Source of the DNA: Cliona cf. orientalis
Lineage: Eukaryota; Porifera; Demospongiae; Clionaida; Clionaidae
Assembly: GCA_963930775.1 (NCBI GenBank)
Contig: OZ005701.1
Coordinates: 6,331,669 to 6,395,668 of the forward strand
Direction of reading: 5' to 3'
Length of the DNA: 64,000 nt
Positions 1-14,666 of the stretch are shown here, one piece after another. Every line of letters begins with the position of its first letter. Within the stretch, counting starts at the first letter, position 1. The position numbers and the translations under genes were made by a program. The notes beneath the pieces are model-generated. The model saw only the letters and a program-made list of their open reading frames with translations. It made no database searches and was not told the DNA's origin.

Positions 1-840
1 TGAGACACTAGCCTAAGGGCCTAGCCAGACTCCCCCATAGTGGGATACAAGTTTCACGTAGGGACTTGGCTGCACAGCCGCGCGCGTGTGCGTGTGTGTG
101 TGTGTGTGGGACCCTACGACAATTTAGTTAAGTCTGGCCGGCCACTGTCTTGCTAGGTACCGTACACCATAAATTGAGTGTAATGCCATTTTGTTACACT
201 TATATGCATATTATGTTATTCCCACGTACATGTAGTTTAGTTGCATACATATTGCATGTACATGTACATGCATGTATGCATGAACATGAAAGGTTTATCT
301 TCCATGACCAATCCAAAAGCTAAGGCCTCAAGGAAACACTGCCTGTTCAGGTAAACCTACATTGTAAAACCCAGGAGCATACTTTTGATGCATACATGTA
401 CATGTGTGTGTACATGTGTACATGCACATGCTCATTCATTCACATGTACATGTACATGCTCATGGTCCATGTGTAATATGTAAAAGACTCCTTCCTGCAG
501 GTACTAGGTAGTGGTATGTGTGTCTGGTAACTATAGATGTTATATAGACATAATAGTACAGTGTTCCCTCACGTAACTACATTAGCGATGATTGTGGTCG
601 TAAATGATCTGGTTATGTTTGTTTGAGGTGTGGGGACATTAGGCGGTCTATTGACACATTTCGTGTTCTTTTCCTACTCCTTTTGTTGCAAACTGGCGCT
701 CCCTAGGGTAGGCTATGTCAGCATAGCGCCACTCCACTGAAACAACTGTCAGTTAATATCAACCCTCTGTGTAAACAAGATAGGGATGAATGGATGTGCT
801 AGTAATGGCTGTGTGTTGATAGCACTATCTGGCTAGTGTT

Positions 841-938
841 TTGATGGAAGGAGAGGGAGGGAGAGAGAGTGAGAGAGAGGGGGAGAGAGAGAGGGAGAGA
901 AGAGAAAGGAGAGAGAGAGGGAGAGGGAGAGAGAGGAT
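841..938. repeat. GA-rich microsatellite
   Basis: An imperfect (GA)n purine tract on the + strand, interrupted by GGG and AAGG. It is one of at least four GA or CT tracts in the first 5 kb. Confidence 0.9.
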
Positions 939-1416
939 GTGCCTTACAAATGTGTGCACTGAGGTGAAGCCAATATATGCCACCTGCAGCTACATGTGGT
1001 ATTTTACATTCCCAGCTGCTTGAGTAAATCACTATTGTTGTCAACACTCCCTCAACATCCCATTAATCAGTGTTGGGCAATAGGGAGCTCCAGGTTGGCT
1101 GTTGACAATCTGCTCTATACCTAGCTAGCTGCACTCTCTATGTGGAGCTGTTGTGATGATGGAATTTGCCAGATCTCTCTTTGTGTGACCTTTGTGAGTT
1201 AAACTGGCTTCCTTTTGCGTTTAATGAGCTGTTACTTTTGAGCTCCTCACACTGGGACCTGGTTTACTACACTCCTGCAGGAAACAATGCCTCTCATATA
1301 AACAATTCCTTTGTAGTGATTAAGCTTTACAACTCCTCCGCACATAAATTAATTTTTTTCAACAATGTGCACATGGTGCTTGCATTCCTTTTTCTTCTGC
1401 TTCCTCATTGGCTCGT

Positions 1417-1476
1417 CCCTCCCTCCCTCCCTCTCTCTCCCTCTCTCTCTCACTCTCTCTCTCTCTCCCTCTCTCT

Positions 1477-1513
<37 letters not shown>

Positions 1514-1600
1514 CCTCCCTCCTTTCCTCCCCCCTCTCTCCCTTTTTCTTTCTCCCTTCCCATGTGCCTGCCCTCTCTCTCTCTTCCCTCCCTAGCCCTC
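1417..1600. repeat. CT-rich microsatellite
   Basis: An imperfect pyrimidine tract of CCCT and CT units. Both strands give long low-complexity open frames here that should not be annotated as proteins. Confidence 0.9.
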
Positions 1601-1910
1601 TATATTGTATTTCCTTGCTGTTTTTCCCATGATACCAGTCACCACAAGCTACATGTATGTACAACCATTGCCCTGGGATACATTATGTCATTAGGCATGG
1701 ATGAATCTTGTTAGTCTCCAGATGTACATTTTGATTGGCATATTCACTGTCTTAAGTGGTATGTAATGAATTGTGTCTACACTGGTTGCTATGCAACTGG
1801 GCTGGATAGAGCCTTGTGTGTACATGTAGTGGGTAATTGGTAATTTAGTATATGCATGTACACATTGAATTAAGGCAACACCCACTTTTGCCCACACATA
1901 CTCACTCACA

Positions 1911-2169
<259 letters not shown>

Positions 2170-2713
2170 TGTATGTGTACATGTGTACCGGCCTACATGT
2201 TTACACACTGTACACAGCTACATGTACATGTACATGTAGGTGACATTTTCAATGCATGTTACTATTCTTAGCAGTACAAAAATACTCACAGCAGTTAGCC
2301 TGTAGCTAGCTAGCCATAGCTACCTACCTCTGTAGTGCTGTGTTGTGCATCTCCATTGTTGTTGCACCTGTAGTACCTCCTTCCTCCCCTTGTATATTTA
2401 CTAATGATCTAAGACTGGGCAGGCAGCTCACTACCTTTGGCTGGTGTCCTCTGCCTTATATGAGATGAGCCTTCCCCTCCCTGTCTCTATAATATTATAG
2501 TACTCCCTCCAAGCCAGTTATGGGATTGACCTCTTGAACTCTGGCCTTTGATTGGATATAGAGGAATGGCCCATTGGGGGTACTAGATTCATGTGACGGA
2601 GGGTGGGCGACTGAATATTTCTAAGCTGTACTGTACATACATACTTGTAGATGCTCTCTTTCTTTTGCCACTGACTTCATAGTATGTTCATCTTGAATAG
2701 GTACATGTATGTA

Positions 2714-2805
2714 AGAGAGGGGGAGAGAGAGGGTGGGGGAGGAGGAGAGAGAAAGAGAGGGGGAGAGAGGAGGGGGGGGGGAGAGGGAGAGAGGGAGTGG
2801 TGAGG
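2714..2805. repeat. GA-rich microsatellite with G run
   Basis: A purine tract of GAGA and GGGG units on the + strand. No coding is implied. Confidence 0.85.
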
Positions 2806-3568
2806 AAGGTTCACCAGACTAGTCTAAGAGAGCATTCCTTCATTTTAGCTAATGTGCCTGTAAATTGGCAGTAATCATTGAGAGTATGCCCCTTCAGTGA
2901 GTTATGTTAATTGAATTCCCAGCCGTATTATTATAAATATCAGTTCGTCTAGCATAATGCACATACTCAGAGCACATCAAAATCTTCTTATTGAAAGAAA
3001 ACTAATTGAGCTAATATTATTTTCTCAACCTGGACTTGCTTTGGCTTGCATAATGTGTGCTCACATGTGTATAAAATAATGCAGTACATAATGTTATAAT
3101 ATTATTATTATGTATAGATGTCATGTACATGTACTAGTATTGCCTAATTGTTTTCAATATGGCTTTCTGCAATATCAGTGAGAGAGCTTTGTACATCGTA
3201 AAAGGTCTTGTGTAGAGTATACCGTGGAAGTTTAGTTAAAAATGTTTTGACTTTGAATCACGTAAGCTAGAACTGCCATAACTTTCAAATTGTTTGAGTT
3301 CCTCCTGAAAATACAAAATCAACGTGCTGCCACATGACTCCAGTGCTGCAAGCTTGTTGTTGTGTATGACAAAGAGCTCCTTTGATTTTCCCGGGCAATC
3401 GCCCACTAGCTTCGCCCGCTAGGCCCCTTCCCAGCCTTTTGTCTAACATTAAATTGAAACGCTGGGAAGAGGCTTGGAGGGAGGGGGAGGGACTAATCCT
3501 CAAGCTCACATGTACGTAGGTTGGGGAGAGAGTCAAGTCTTCTGTCTTACAAGTGTATGGGTTTTGTA

Positions 3569-3769
3569 TACCGTAAGCAACATTTCTGTGCGCGTGAAAA
3601 AAAATTATGCGAATCGCTCATAAAAGGGGCTCTTGAGAAATTTACATATGTAAGTTTCATTTATGTGTTCAAATGTTTCATGCATTATAATGGTATGGTG
3701 CGATAAAGATTTATACGTGACCGCCGCTTGATTTGCATAATTCGCATAAAAACACATGGCTTTACGGTA
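3569..3769. mobile_element. candidate MITE (taccgtaa ends)
   Basis: The stretch begins taccgtaagc and ends gctttacggta, which are inverted copies of each other. Inside the ends, ttatgcgaat (about 3604) and attcgcataa (about 3740) form a second inverted pair. There is no open frame of note. The structure fits a non-autonomous foldback or MITE-type element of about 200 bp. I see no convincing target-site duplication. Confidence 0.5.
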
Positions 3770-6700
3770 TGCGTGCATGCTTTCTTGTGTGGCTCAAGCA
3801 TGTGCATGTAAAGTAGTAGTACATGTTTGTTTTGCGTACGGAGCTACAGAGCTACATGCAGCAGCTGCAGTTGGCAGCCCTTGGCTGCTTGCTCGCTACA
3901 AATTGAGCGGTTGTTGTTCTGTCAGCAGGTTGCCAGTTTAGTGCCGGTTGCCAACGGCAACATCATTGTTTCGAAATTACTACTCTTAAGATACAGTGTA
4001 CAGTGTATGCATGCCAGCCAGCTTCCATGTACGCACAGGTGTAGCCGATAAAGACAGGTGTACGAGTCTACATGTGTGTGTATGTCTGTATGTACATGTA
4101 CATGTACATGTGTGTGTGTGTGTATCATAGTTAGTGTGTAGCTAGTGATGGTAGTAAACGCAAAGAATGATGATCTACTGAATTTGCAAGAATTTGAAAA
4201 TTGTACGTACACATGTATGTACATATACTTACTGTTTGTATTGATGGATTATGCACATGTCAACGTACCCTATAGATGAGTTAACGAGTCGCTAGCAGTA
4301 CAGTGCTGTTCTATTAGATCGAGGCATTTAGCCAATTCTCATAGGCCTGCCCTTAGTGGCCGTGCACACTCCTGTGTATACTCCTTGGTAGTATGAAAAC
4401 AGTTGTTTATGGGATGTGCACACCTGTTGCATGTTGAATCTGTCTTGACCTCTAGAATTTCTGTCAGTAAAAGGTTGTCCCAAGTAAGAGGCTATCCTCG
4501 TTATTTTAAGATCCTTTGAAACATGTTGTTGAAATTAATACATGCATGCCTTGTACATGTACATGTACCTACATGTACTGCAGTACTTTGCACTTACGTA
4601 CCTTCTCCCCCAGACCCTCTAGCTCTCCCTGCTAATAACTTTTCTCATGTAAAGTTGAGAAGCTGGAGGAGAGAGAGAGAGAGTGGGAGAGAGAGAGAAA
4701 AAGGGGGGGGGGGGGGGGGGGGGGTGTGAGAGAGAGAGAGGGAGAGAGAGAGAAAGAGAGGGGGGTGGAAGAGAGAGAGAGAGAGGGCTAGTAGACCCCA
4801 GCAAGCCCTCGGTGTGTTATGGGATGGGATGGTTCCCCCAGGGTTTGTGGACAGGACAGTGTAAGCTGATCCTTCAAACTTCAACACATTGTGCCCATAA
4901 TAAAATGCGACCGCCGTGTTTGTTTGGTAAACTATATTGCCGCTTAGTGTTGTACACTGGATATTTGATCCATTTCTCAGAAGTGAATGTGTATACACTG
5001 CATGTGACACATGTACATGTACATGTAGCTACTGTCTGGCTATCATATCATCCCTTCGGTGAGCGTGTGTTTACCATCACCTGGGGATGATAAAGGAAGC
5101 CTTGTTATATGTACTACCAGGAAATATTATTATACCAAACACGCCGGCTGGCTTGTTGTGCCTTAGAGTATATCGCATCCAGAGGATCCTTAGTCCTTGC
5201 AGAATAGGGGGCGTGCGTGACTAGGCTAGTCCTTATACCAATTGCATGTACATGTATACCTGGGATTAATCTGCTGAATCAGCAATTTGACAGTCAATGG
5301 GTTGTCATGGCTACGCACGCAAACAAATTTTTGCCATTCCATTTCATACCTATCATGACTTGTATTTGAAAACTCCGTGCATACTTCTTTCTCTGATACG
5401 ATTCCTAGCAACTAACGTATACCATTACAGCATAGCTAAATGCTGTCGCCTAGCAACCAAAGTTTACGATTATAAGCAAATTACGAGCTACCAGATCATG
5501 AGGAGTATAGGTGATCATAGGGTAGGCCAATGATGAGAGGGGTCATGGGCCATTGCAACTCATTATTGGTGTGCTTTAAGGTCAGTTCTTGCAATAATTG
5601 CTATGTGCAACTACGCCTACTCATGATACATTATGCTGTGTACTAAAGTACACTTTTTACATGGTAGTATAGTATCTTCCCATAGTATACGTAGTAGCTA
5701 GTGTTATTGTAGAGCGTTTCTGTTATTGAAAGCGATGCCTGGGAGCAGCACTAGTGGAAGTAAAAACATTGCTTTCTCATCGAATATCTGTACCTTTTCC
5801 ATTCATGTAACTGTAGTACTATATACTTGTAATGCACTTATACATATATTGTATAATAGTTTTTATGTGCATGTACAGATGTACACTAGTACTATAGTAC
5901 ATGTATAGAAGTCTTGTTTATTATACCTAATACCTACATGTACATCCAGGTACATGTACATGTACACATGTACACATACATGCACATGTACGTGTACGTG
6001 TGTATGTAAGCCCTCTAGCAGTCTTATTGTAAACAGTTGTTGATTGTAGTCTATCTATCAGTGACCAAATTAAACACAACAGTTACCTTGCGGCCGGCCG
6101 ACCTAGGCCAGGCCAGGCCAGGCTACCTGACTGTCTCCAGAAGGTGGACAGCCGGTCGGTCGGCTCCCGGGCCGGGTGTCGTGACCACAGAGTTTCCGTT
6201 TCATATCTTCCTTTGTTTTTTCGTGCTTTTAGGTTTATCTAGAGAGGGCTGAGGAATAACAAACAGTTTTGTGTGTACGTTGCACTTACATACTCCACGG
6301 ACAATTCTCTTGATGCTAGACACCTACACCTACATGTCCGTGGGGCTACGTACACTATACATGTAGGTAGCTCTGCTTTCTTGTGTGTGGTGTTGGATCA
6401 TAGTGCTAGCAGTTGCTGCAATCTCATTGGTTAGAGTACTAGAAGCAATTATGATTGTACCTTCATCTATGTTACATGTACACATGTAAGCTTTTTAAAC
6501 TTGGATAGCTAAGAAAACCATTCCAAGAATCCAGTCATATACACATGTATGACCTAGCTTCTTCATCTAAGCTAGTTAGGCCTTTTAATCATGGTTGGTA
6601 AGAGGGAAAGATCACAGACTGATATTACACGTAAATCGCATAATGGAGAAAGGAACTTCAAAGTGGAAGAGAAGTTGGGTATATAGTCTGAGTTGAAGGT

Positions 6701-8761
6701 GTGCTCTCCACAGGAATGCCTTGATACTGGCTGCCATGGATATGCATGCTGCATAGCAACATACAGTGTACATGTGTATGTTAAAGCTAGAACATGTATA
6801 ATGTCATTAGTTCTTTAATCCTCACGGTAAAGTCCGGACCCGTTCTATCTAAGGTTCCAAACTTTGCCATTACTTTTCTTTGGCGCATACATGTGCATCT
6901 ATATGGATGCATACATACCTACATGTACGTAATTATGATTGTGTAATGGTTGCATCACTGATGATGCTCAGTGCCGGTGCTTGTGGGCAGAAGCAAGTGT
7001 GGTTTGTAGCAGACATCTGCACTACATGAGTCGAGTATAGTCTAGCTGTTGTTATCCTAGTACAACTGACTGGTACCATACATGCCAGCCATTGTATATT
7101 GTACTACATACATGTACATGTGTAATACTATAATTACATGTATATCGGCCCAACTGGTCTCGCTCTGCTGAGAGATTGCCCAATACCGTGACAAATTGAT
7201 TACATCGTCTTTACAAAACCACCGTCACACATGGCAACCAGTTGTACACGTACACCGTGTGTACCGCGTGTGTGTGTGTACCCCATTCACGGCACTTAGC
7301 CGTTCCCACGGACCTGCTGACTCAGCAAATTATCGTACACACACGTTAGTGCACGTACAACAGTCATGACATTGTACGTTATGGATACATAAATAATGCA
7401 TAAAGACAATTGCTTTTATGTGCAGGTATGTCGAGCAGTATTGTGCTATATAGTCGTCGATCGCTAATGGACATATCGTTTTGTGGTGATCATGTAGCGC
7501 AGCAATTAATGAACACGCTGAGCTTGTAGCTGGACACATTCTTCGGTTCCTCTGACCAGACACATACTCGCTCACATACCTAGCGTCCTGGGTAAGTGCC
7601 CATGGGCGCTTAAACATACATATAACTCAAAATTTTGGACGCTTACCGGATATAAATTGCATACGTTTGTGCTACGTTGACCCCTTGAAATGCACTTACA
7701 TACACACTCTTACATATGTACTCTCTGCCTATGTATGGAGAAAGAGAGAGAGAGCTCCCCCTTTGTGTATTATAGGGTTTTGAATATCAGGTGTAATATT
7801 GATTGAGACAGGTACTTTAAAGCACTATCTCCAGTACTAGTGTCTTCTGTGAAAGCTTAGATCTCTGGATCGGTTGATCAATACTGGTTTGTTGTGTATC
7901 ATACTTGCATAAACGTCTAATTGTAGTACTAGAGTGCTGGAATTAATTTTATGTACAGAAGTATATATTCTTAGTTCTTATTTGATTAGGCTCGGTTGAT
8001 CAGTACTGGCAGTATTCTCCCTCAGTACATGTGTACTTGCTTAGGGGATATTGGCCCTGTATTATCCCTTCAGTGCGTGGATTTTTTTCTTTGATGTGGT
8101 TTGGGGGGTGTGACCAAACCCTTTGATGTGGACCCCAAAATATCAATATGTGGCTTTCCATGAAGAGAACACTTGACTGCACATGTATATATGCACACAT
8201 GCATAAACCTCTACTAGCAAAGCTGGAATTAATTTTTTTATGTAAGTGTCATTAGTTGTAGGGAGGCAGGTATCATATTAATAATAATGTAATTAATTAA
8301 ACCACATGCATGCTTACCAAATTGCCCAATTAATGGGAGTGAACCTGTCAATCATGTTTGTATTTACAAGCTAAAATGTGGCATATGAATACTAAATTTT
8401 TGTCTACCTAGTACTAGTACATATAGGCATGTGCAATAATGTACACATTTAATTGTACAGTTTAGACGAGAAGGGAGAGAGTGTCTAACGACCTACATAT
8501 ATAAGCTTTGCTTTAGTGTACGTGCTTTGATTGGTGTCCATTAGCTTCTGTCTTTATTTGGACTAGAGGACTGACCTGGTAGCTAGTAGTGCATGCAATG
8601 GCCACCGTTGCTTCGTTAGCACTGTATATGGTCCGCTTCATTGACGCCTGCCATTAACACACTCACCATGCACTAACCTGTCCAGGATGTAAAATAAGGT
8701 GATTGCTTATGCTACTGGAGCGTTCGTTGAGCATAATTATACTGTAGGATAATTTTATTAA
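3770..8761. other. non-coding, repeat-rich
   Basis: I see no supported gene. The stretch holds many acatgtacatgt runs (for example near 4090-4110 and 5940-5990), a GA tract with a long G homopolymer near 4663-4792, and a partial copy near 7583-7615 of the repeat whose fuller copy lies at 8762-8936. Confidence 0.6.
4663..4792. repeat. GA tract with G homopolymer
   Basis: A purine tract on the + strand, interrupted by about 19 consecutive G near 4705-4723. Frames through it encode only Arg/Glu/Gly repeats. Confidence 0.9.
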
Positions 8762-8936
8762 TACCGTAGTGTCCCGGGTAAGCGCCCATGTTAAACGATT
8801 TTGGCCCGCATGGGGGCTTACCCAGGATATAATTTCCATACATCTGTATAGAAGCTGCTACATAGACCCCTTGAAGTGAGGTACATGTGTATGAGTACTT
8901 ACCCGGGAATGGGCGCTTGCCCAGGGCACTACGGTA
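8762..8936. mobile_element. MITE-like element with ~28-bp inverted ends
   Basis: The left end reads taccgtagtgtcccgggtaa and continues agcgcccat. The right end is its inverted counterpart with a few mismatches, ending gggcactacggta. A third inner copy of the gtaagcgcccat motif family sits near 8800-8825. A related partial copy lies near 7583-7615. It contains no coding frame. It fits a 175-bp non-autonomous DNA element. Confidence 0.65.
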
Positions 8937-10150
8937 ATTACAAATGTCTGTTAATTTCGAATTGTGAGCTTCCCCTGCTCTTGAAGAGCCTGCAGGTGAT
9001 ATCCTGTGTTGCAGTGTGCAGATAATAAGTCTGGCGCACTCACGGTGGGCATAATGCGTATCATAGTTAATATAACACATTGCAAAGTTCGAGCGACGGT
9101 GAGCCTTTGGGTGATTAGTTGTGTCCAAACACTGTGACATCAGTTGCAATGGACTGTTTCAAAATTAATGACCACCTGAGGTACATGCACGAGTGATTGC
9201 TTCTGCCCAGCTGTTTTCCAAGGCCCATATGACCCCCTCCATCAGTGGGCTGATGATTCTACAACCACCCACACCCCCAGCTGGTACATGTACATGTATA
9301 CGTACATGTAGGTAGCCGGCAATTTGCCTATACAAACTTTAGCTGCTTAGCAACAGCCAACAAATACTGATGTCACAGTTTATATATGTACCACAATACT
9401 ATACCTATGACCACGCAAAGACAGCTGTTAGGAATTGTTTTATCCACCCTGGATAGGTGGATGTGACTGTACGTAGGTACATGTACATGTATGTGTGTAT
9501 ATATACAGATTTTGTGTGCATATAGGGCGACCACAGTTTGAAAATGGTGTGATTTTTTCCATCCTAAAGTTGTTGTATTTCTTCTACATGTAGCATGTTT
9601 GTATTATCTTTTGGCTTTTTAGATCTTCTAGCGAAGAGCCAACTACTGCCTCTCTATGTGTGTGAGTGTATGTGTGTGTGTGTGTGTGTTTGAGTGATAG
9701 CCATGTACTTATTGAATGACACGTCCATTTGTTGATAGCAATTCAGTCTCCTTTGACCTTTGACCTTACAGCTAAGGTGATTGTGTGATGAGCATACGTA
9801 CAGGCACATAATATGAGAGTGACTACTATCACCACTTTGCAGTACGTGTACATGCAGGTATACATCTCTACCCAAACCACACCCCCACAGTACAGTGCTG
9901 CAGTATGCAGTGCTTAGTGGGCATACCAAACTGGAGGGAAGGTTTCTTTCACGGATGAAATTTCATCACGGCTATAGCTAGAGAAACTCGAGAAGCATAC
10001 AATCCACCATCCACCCATAGCTGCTATGAATCGCTAATTGACAATCACACATGTATAGCATACCCTGGATGCTTGCAATACGTACAAAAAAAATACTGAA
10101 CCTGTTTAACTGAGCAGCACTACTGTCACTCTGTTGTACAGAGTGCTGTG

Positions 10151-10203
<53 letters not shown>

Positions 10204-13200
10204 TGAATATGCCTAAGTCTTATACAAGCGTCCCACTTCACTCCACTTTGCTCCACTTTCTTTGTTGGTGTGGGAGTCGGTTCCAATTTGAAACTGCCAT
10301 CACGTTGTGTGTTTAATTCATTCCCCTGTGATGCATTCCAGCACAGCACTGGGTGGCAATTATTACCAGTTTAAACTGATAACTCATTTTCCCAAACATC
10401 CCACTGTTTCAACGTTTATACAATAATTACAATGTATTATGTGTGTGTGATAATATTATTATGGTAACGCATGATGTTGAGGTTTTTCTAGGTTCGGTAT
10501 TGTACATGTATCTGTTCTGATAATAATTATAAGATGGGGCGGGAATAAGAACTTAATTTGTAGAGTAGATTTTTTCATGATTATACTCTGTGTATGTGTA
10601 TATGTAAGCCAAATTATTGGCTATGTGATGAGGACAGATGATCGTGGGTAGCTTGATAATGAACGGGGGTTACGGACAAACGAGTCAGTTGCTAATTGGG
10701 TGCACTCGACTTGATTATTATCATGTAATTAACTACTATAATATTGGTATATTTTGTGTTATGAGAGTGCATGTACATGTACATGTACACCTGTATGTAC
10801 ATGTGTATGCGTGTTTGTTGGTAGTTGCTCAGCAACCAAAGTTTTTATAGGCAATTTGCCGGCTATGGGAAGGGGTTGGGTCATCATAAAGTAGCCCAAT
10901 GATGAACAGAGATTAACTACCAACAAAATAGTTATCTGACAGTAATTGGGGTGCATTCGATCATGCATCTCATGCACTCCAATTACATACTATCAGATAA
11001 CTATTATGTGTATGCATGTGTGTGTGTGATGTTGAGGTTTCTTGGGACTAAAATGTTTTACGTTTGCACCCTCTCTCTGGTTGTGATGATAATCATAGGA
11101 TACTCGGAGAATAAGGATGTTAGTAGTACGTCCTATGGAAATGGTAGATTCAAATGATATTGTAGGGGGAACCCCTTTTGTTGGGGTGGGTAAATTGAAG
11201 ATTGTTCTTTTCTTGAAACTGACCCAGTTTTTGTCATCCCAGCCATTGTGCATTGTTACAGAAAAGCAACAGTTTTTCATTGTTCAGATGTACAGAATCA
11301 TACCTATTGTAAATAATATTATATTTGTATACATGTAGAAACAAGTACATATACGTGTACATGTATGTACGTGTAGGTGTGCTAACAATATTATTCTGTA
11401 ACTAGGCCTCTAGCTCTTAGTCTACATGTACATGTACATGTACATGTACAAGCATGTTACCAGCTGTTGAACAGCCAAGCCACCCGCCGGCCGCCCTGAG
11501 GCTCAATCAATAGCCTATAAATAGAAGCAGCTGCAGTTAATGTTCCCAGCATTCACGTCACATAAACACAATGCATGTGGTCAATTAGCTCACTGCATAT
11601 ATCCTGTTTATACTACATGCATGCTTCGTGATCGTATGCTGTGTAGCCCTCTGTGTGGTGTGTATGTACATCTGTGCCTGGGGCATGCGTTGCCTAGCAA
11701 CCTATGAACCATATGTCGAGTAAATGTCTACAGTGTACATTGGCAGACTCATTGCTACTTTCTCCATTAGAGTTATCTGAGTATAAATGTATCATTTCCG
11801 GAAAATGTGCTAAAATGAGGTTACAGTAACGGATGTACCTTAATGCAGTGCTTACAATTTTGTGTTTGTAGTTATTATTTATCCTGTGTACCAGCTACAG
11901 TACTAGTCTGCACTACTCTAGGCTTCACTATACATGCCTCTGTACATGTATAACAAAATGCATTTCTTCCCAAAATAATCCGTTGGGTATGTCTTTGTTA
12001 CTGTGGTATGCGCCTTGCATCAGACACTGTGTGTGTAAACTATGTTCTGCTATTAGCTTCATCAGCAGCACTGTGTGTGTATACATTCTTATAATTATTA
12101 TTTTACACATATGCCGGTATGTACAGACATACCAACAAAGGCTGTGCAATGACTGCATGTATTTCATAGGGTTCTTTGAAGACTTAGTGCTACGCTAGCG
12201 TACGCTTTGATTTTTTTAGGCAGATGCTTGTAGTGTGCATTTATATGACATTTAAAGCCCTTTATTACAGTATGTTACACTTGCTTGTGTGTATGTGCTA
12301 GTATACATTATATTACAGCACATTGCAATTGTGTAATATTACATGTGTGTCTATAATGGGAAATGACCTTATATGGATAATTCTCTATTTGAGTGACTGC
12401 AGCAGCTGGATGGTTGCTGTACTTGACTTGACATGTGATGTCGACTTTTTGTGTATGCCACAGTACTCTTCTTTCGTCTGCAATGGTTTGCCTGAACTTG
12501 CAGTTAAGAGGCACGTGCAAGAGCTTATTTAATTAATTTTTATTAATGCTTAAAATCACCAGATCTGGCAAATTTTGTGCCAATTGATAATGGCTAACTA
12601 ATGAAACTGATCACTACCTTCCTCCCTTGTTCACGTGTTTCAGATAAGTATTACATACATGTACATGTGTAGTTACAACATTGAAAGCATTGGCGGATGT
12701 GTGGTGGTGTACATGTAGTTTGGTGTCATTTCCAAAAATTAATTAGCTAATCAGTGTGTGCATGTGAAAAGCAGACCATGGGAAAAGTACGTGCCAAGTT
12801 GGCCCCCCCCCCCCCCAAATAACTTGATTAAATGTTGAAAGTGTTTGTGAAGGAGTGGTTGATATCAGAACCAGACCACTAAATAGACTTCCTCCTCATG
12901 GATACATTATCATCACGGCTACTGTTTTCAGGCTGAAGAATTTCAAATAATCTCATCTACAAGAACACCCCACCCCCCCCCCCCCCCACCCCACACCACC
13001 CCCAATACCACACCACCTCACCTTTCGCAAGGAAACTTGGGCTGAATGAATCATTCAGGAGCTCGCAGCTTCGGCACGGTCATGTGACCAGCTTACCATG
13101 GGAATATATATGTAGCATCGTCTCTGTCTATAGGGTCTACCCTTTTGCATGCATACCTGTACTCATTTCCCAGAAGTAGAACTGAATGCATTGTTATAGA

Positions 13201-14596
13201 CATAACCGGGAAGGTTGCTTTCCTTCAGTCGGCGGTGATTTTTGACGGTTGATTCGTGATAAATATCAACTACGAAACTTAGCACACAGTGAGGATAAAA
13301 CACATAGTGTTCTATATGCTAAGTATAGGGTGAATTTATATTCATGTACATGTACGTACATAAGAATATGTCATACATGTACTTACATACACTATAGCTC
13401 CATTGGACGGCCACCTGCTTCTCTTGAAGCCAGTGTGCGTTGCGTTAGGATACCCTAGTCCTAGTCATTCTACATTTGTATGGCTTTACTCTCGGCCATT
13501 CAAATACATGTACACCTACATGTACATGTACGTGTACATGTATGCATACATGTGGTTTTACCCTGTCAGCCAGCCAGCTTTATGTTTGTACCATACACAT
13601 TCACTCAGTCGATACGCGATGTACATGTAGAAGACTTAGTCCATTCATTGTGTCATTGTGTATCTGTGCACCAACCCCAATATGTACAAGCATGTACATA
13701 AACTTGCAGGCTGGCTACATGTACATGTATGTACATGTACGTACATGTACGAAGTGTGGGGGTTTATTGTGATGATTTCCAGGTTTGTGTTGTTTTGACC
13801 AACGTGATTTCAGTTACCCTAACCTACCGTAAATAAGGCTCACCACTATACAAGTATTGTAATATCACATTATGTACATTGTGTAACGTACGTATACATA
13901 TAATGTATGTTATGTACACACACAAATGTACATACCGTGTGTGTTTAACTGTTTGTGGGTTTTACCGCACTGGAAGTTATGGAAATTGCATACAAGTGAC
14001 ATTTTTTCCCCTTGATTTTTCTCAAGAAATTAGGAGTGTATGTGACATGTTGGTAGATGAGGGGTTATTTTGTACATACATACATGTATGCAATGAGTAA
14101 ACCCCTTTCATTATCACAATGCTCCCATTGAGAAACACCTAAGGAAGTGGGTGATTCTGGGAAACAAAACTGTATGAGTAGGGGAAAGAGGGGGCTTATT
14201 CTTCGATTGTTCTGTATTGAGAAACTTGTCATAAAAGAGAGAGCCAAAAAGTGCACACTTTCAGTTGTGGCTTTTCTGCAGTTCCTGCTCAGGTAGCTGC
14301 TACTTATACGTTCGTAGTTATAAAATTATTGTAGTTAAATGTAGTTAGTTAGTTAGTTAGTGTCAAAAGTGGAACTTTAAAAATGGCCAGAGCGCCAGTC
14401 CCTGCGTCAGTCAGTATAGTGTAGTGACGCCTGAGAGTGTTAAGTAGTAGTCATGTACTACAGTGACACCAGTTGCTCTCTCTCTCTGACTCTTCCACTA
14501 ACTCGTTTGACCAATTTGACCGTCTCTCTACTTCTTTCTGATTGGTCGACTCTGGTTTGAATTTTGTTGATTGATACCTGTTTTATCGGTGGTGCC
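8937..14596. other. non-coding, repeat-rich
   Basis: I see no recognisable exon. The stretch contains a pure (CT)n run at 10155-10201, C homopolymers near 12803-12817 and 12974-12987, and dense acatgtacatgt words (11425-11450, 13500-13545, 13725-13750). Upstream regulatory sequence or 5' exons of AGAP may be hidden in its right end. Confidence 0.6.
10155..10201. repeat. pure CT microsatellite
   Basis: About 23 uninterrupted CT units on the + strand. Confidence 0.95.
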
Positions 14597-14666
14597 ATGA
14601 CGATGTGGTCTCCACTGGCCTCCCTGTTGCTGTGTGCGAGGGCAGCTCGCTACAGACCTCTTACTG
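14597..14666 (+). CDS. candidate first coding exon of AGAP
   Basis: An ATG at 14597 opens 23 codons plus one base and ends at a possible donor (ACTG followed by gtactg). The one-base phase exactly fits the acceptor at 14874-14875, which needs one incoming base. The joined protein would begin MTMWSPLASLLL and run into the recognised EEYKDSQEW segment. The encoded residues match nothing I recognise in AGAP proteins, so this is a phase-based guess. A transcript spanning the 209-bp intron would settle it. Confidence 0.35.

Noticed and set aside
4683..5090. 135-codon frame starting in the GA/G tract
   Set aside because: It begins in low complexity and continues in non-conserved text without splice or domain support.
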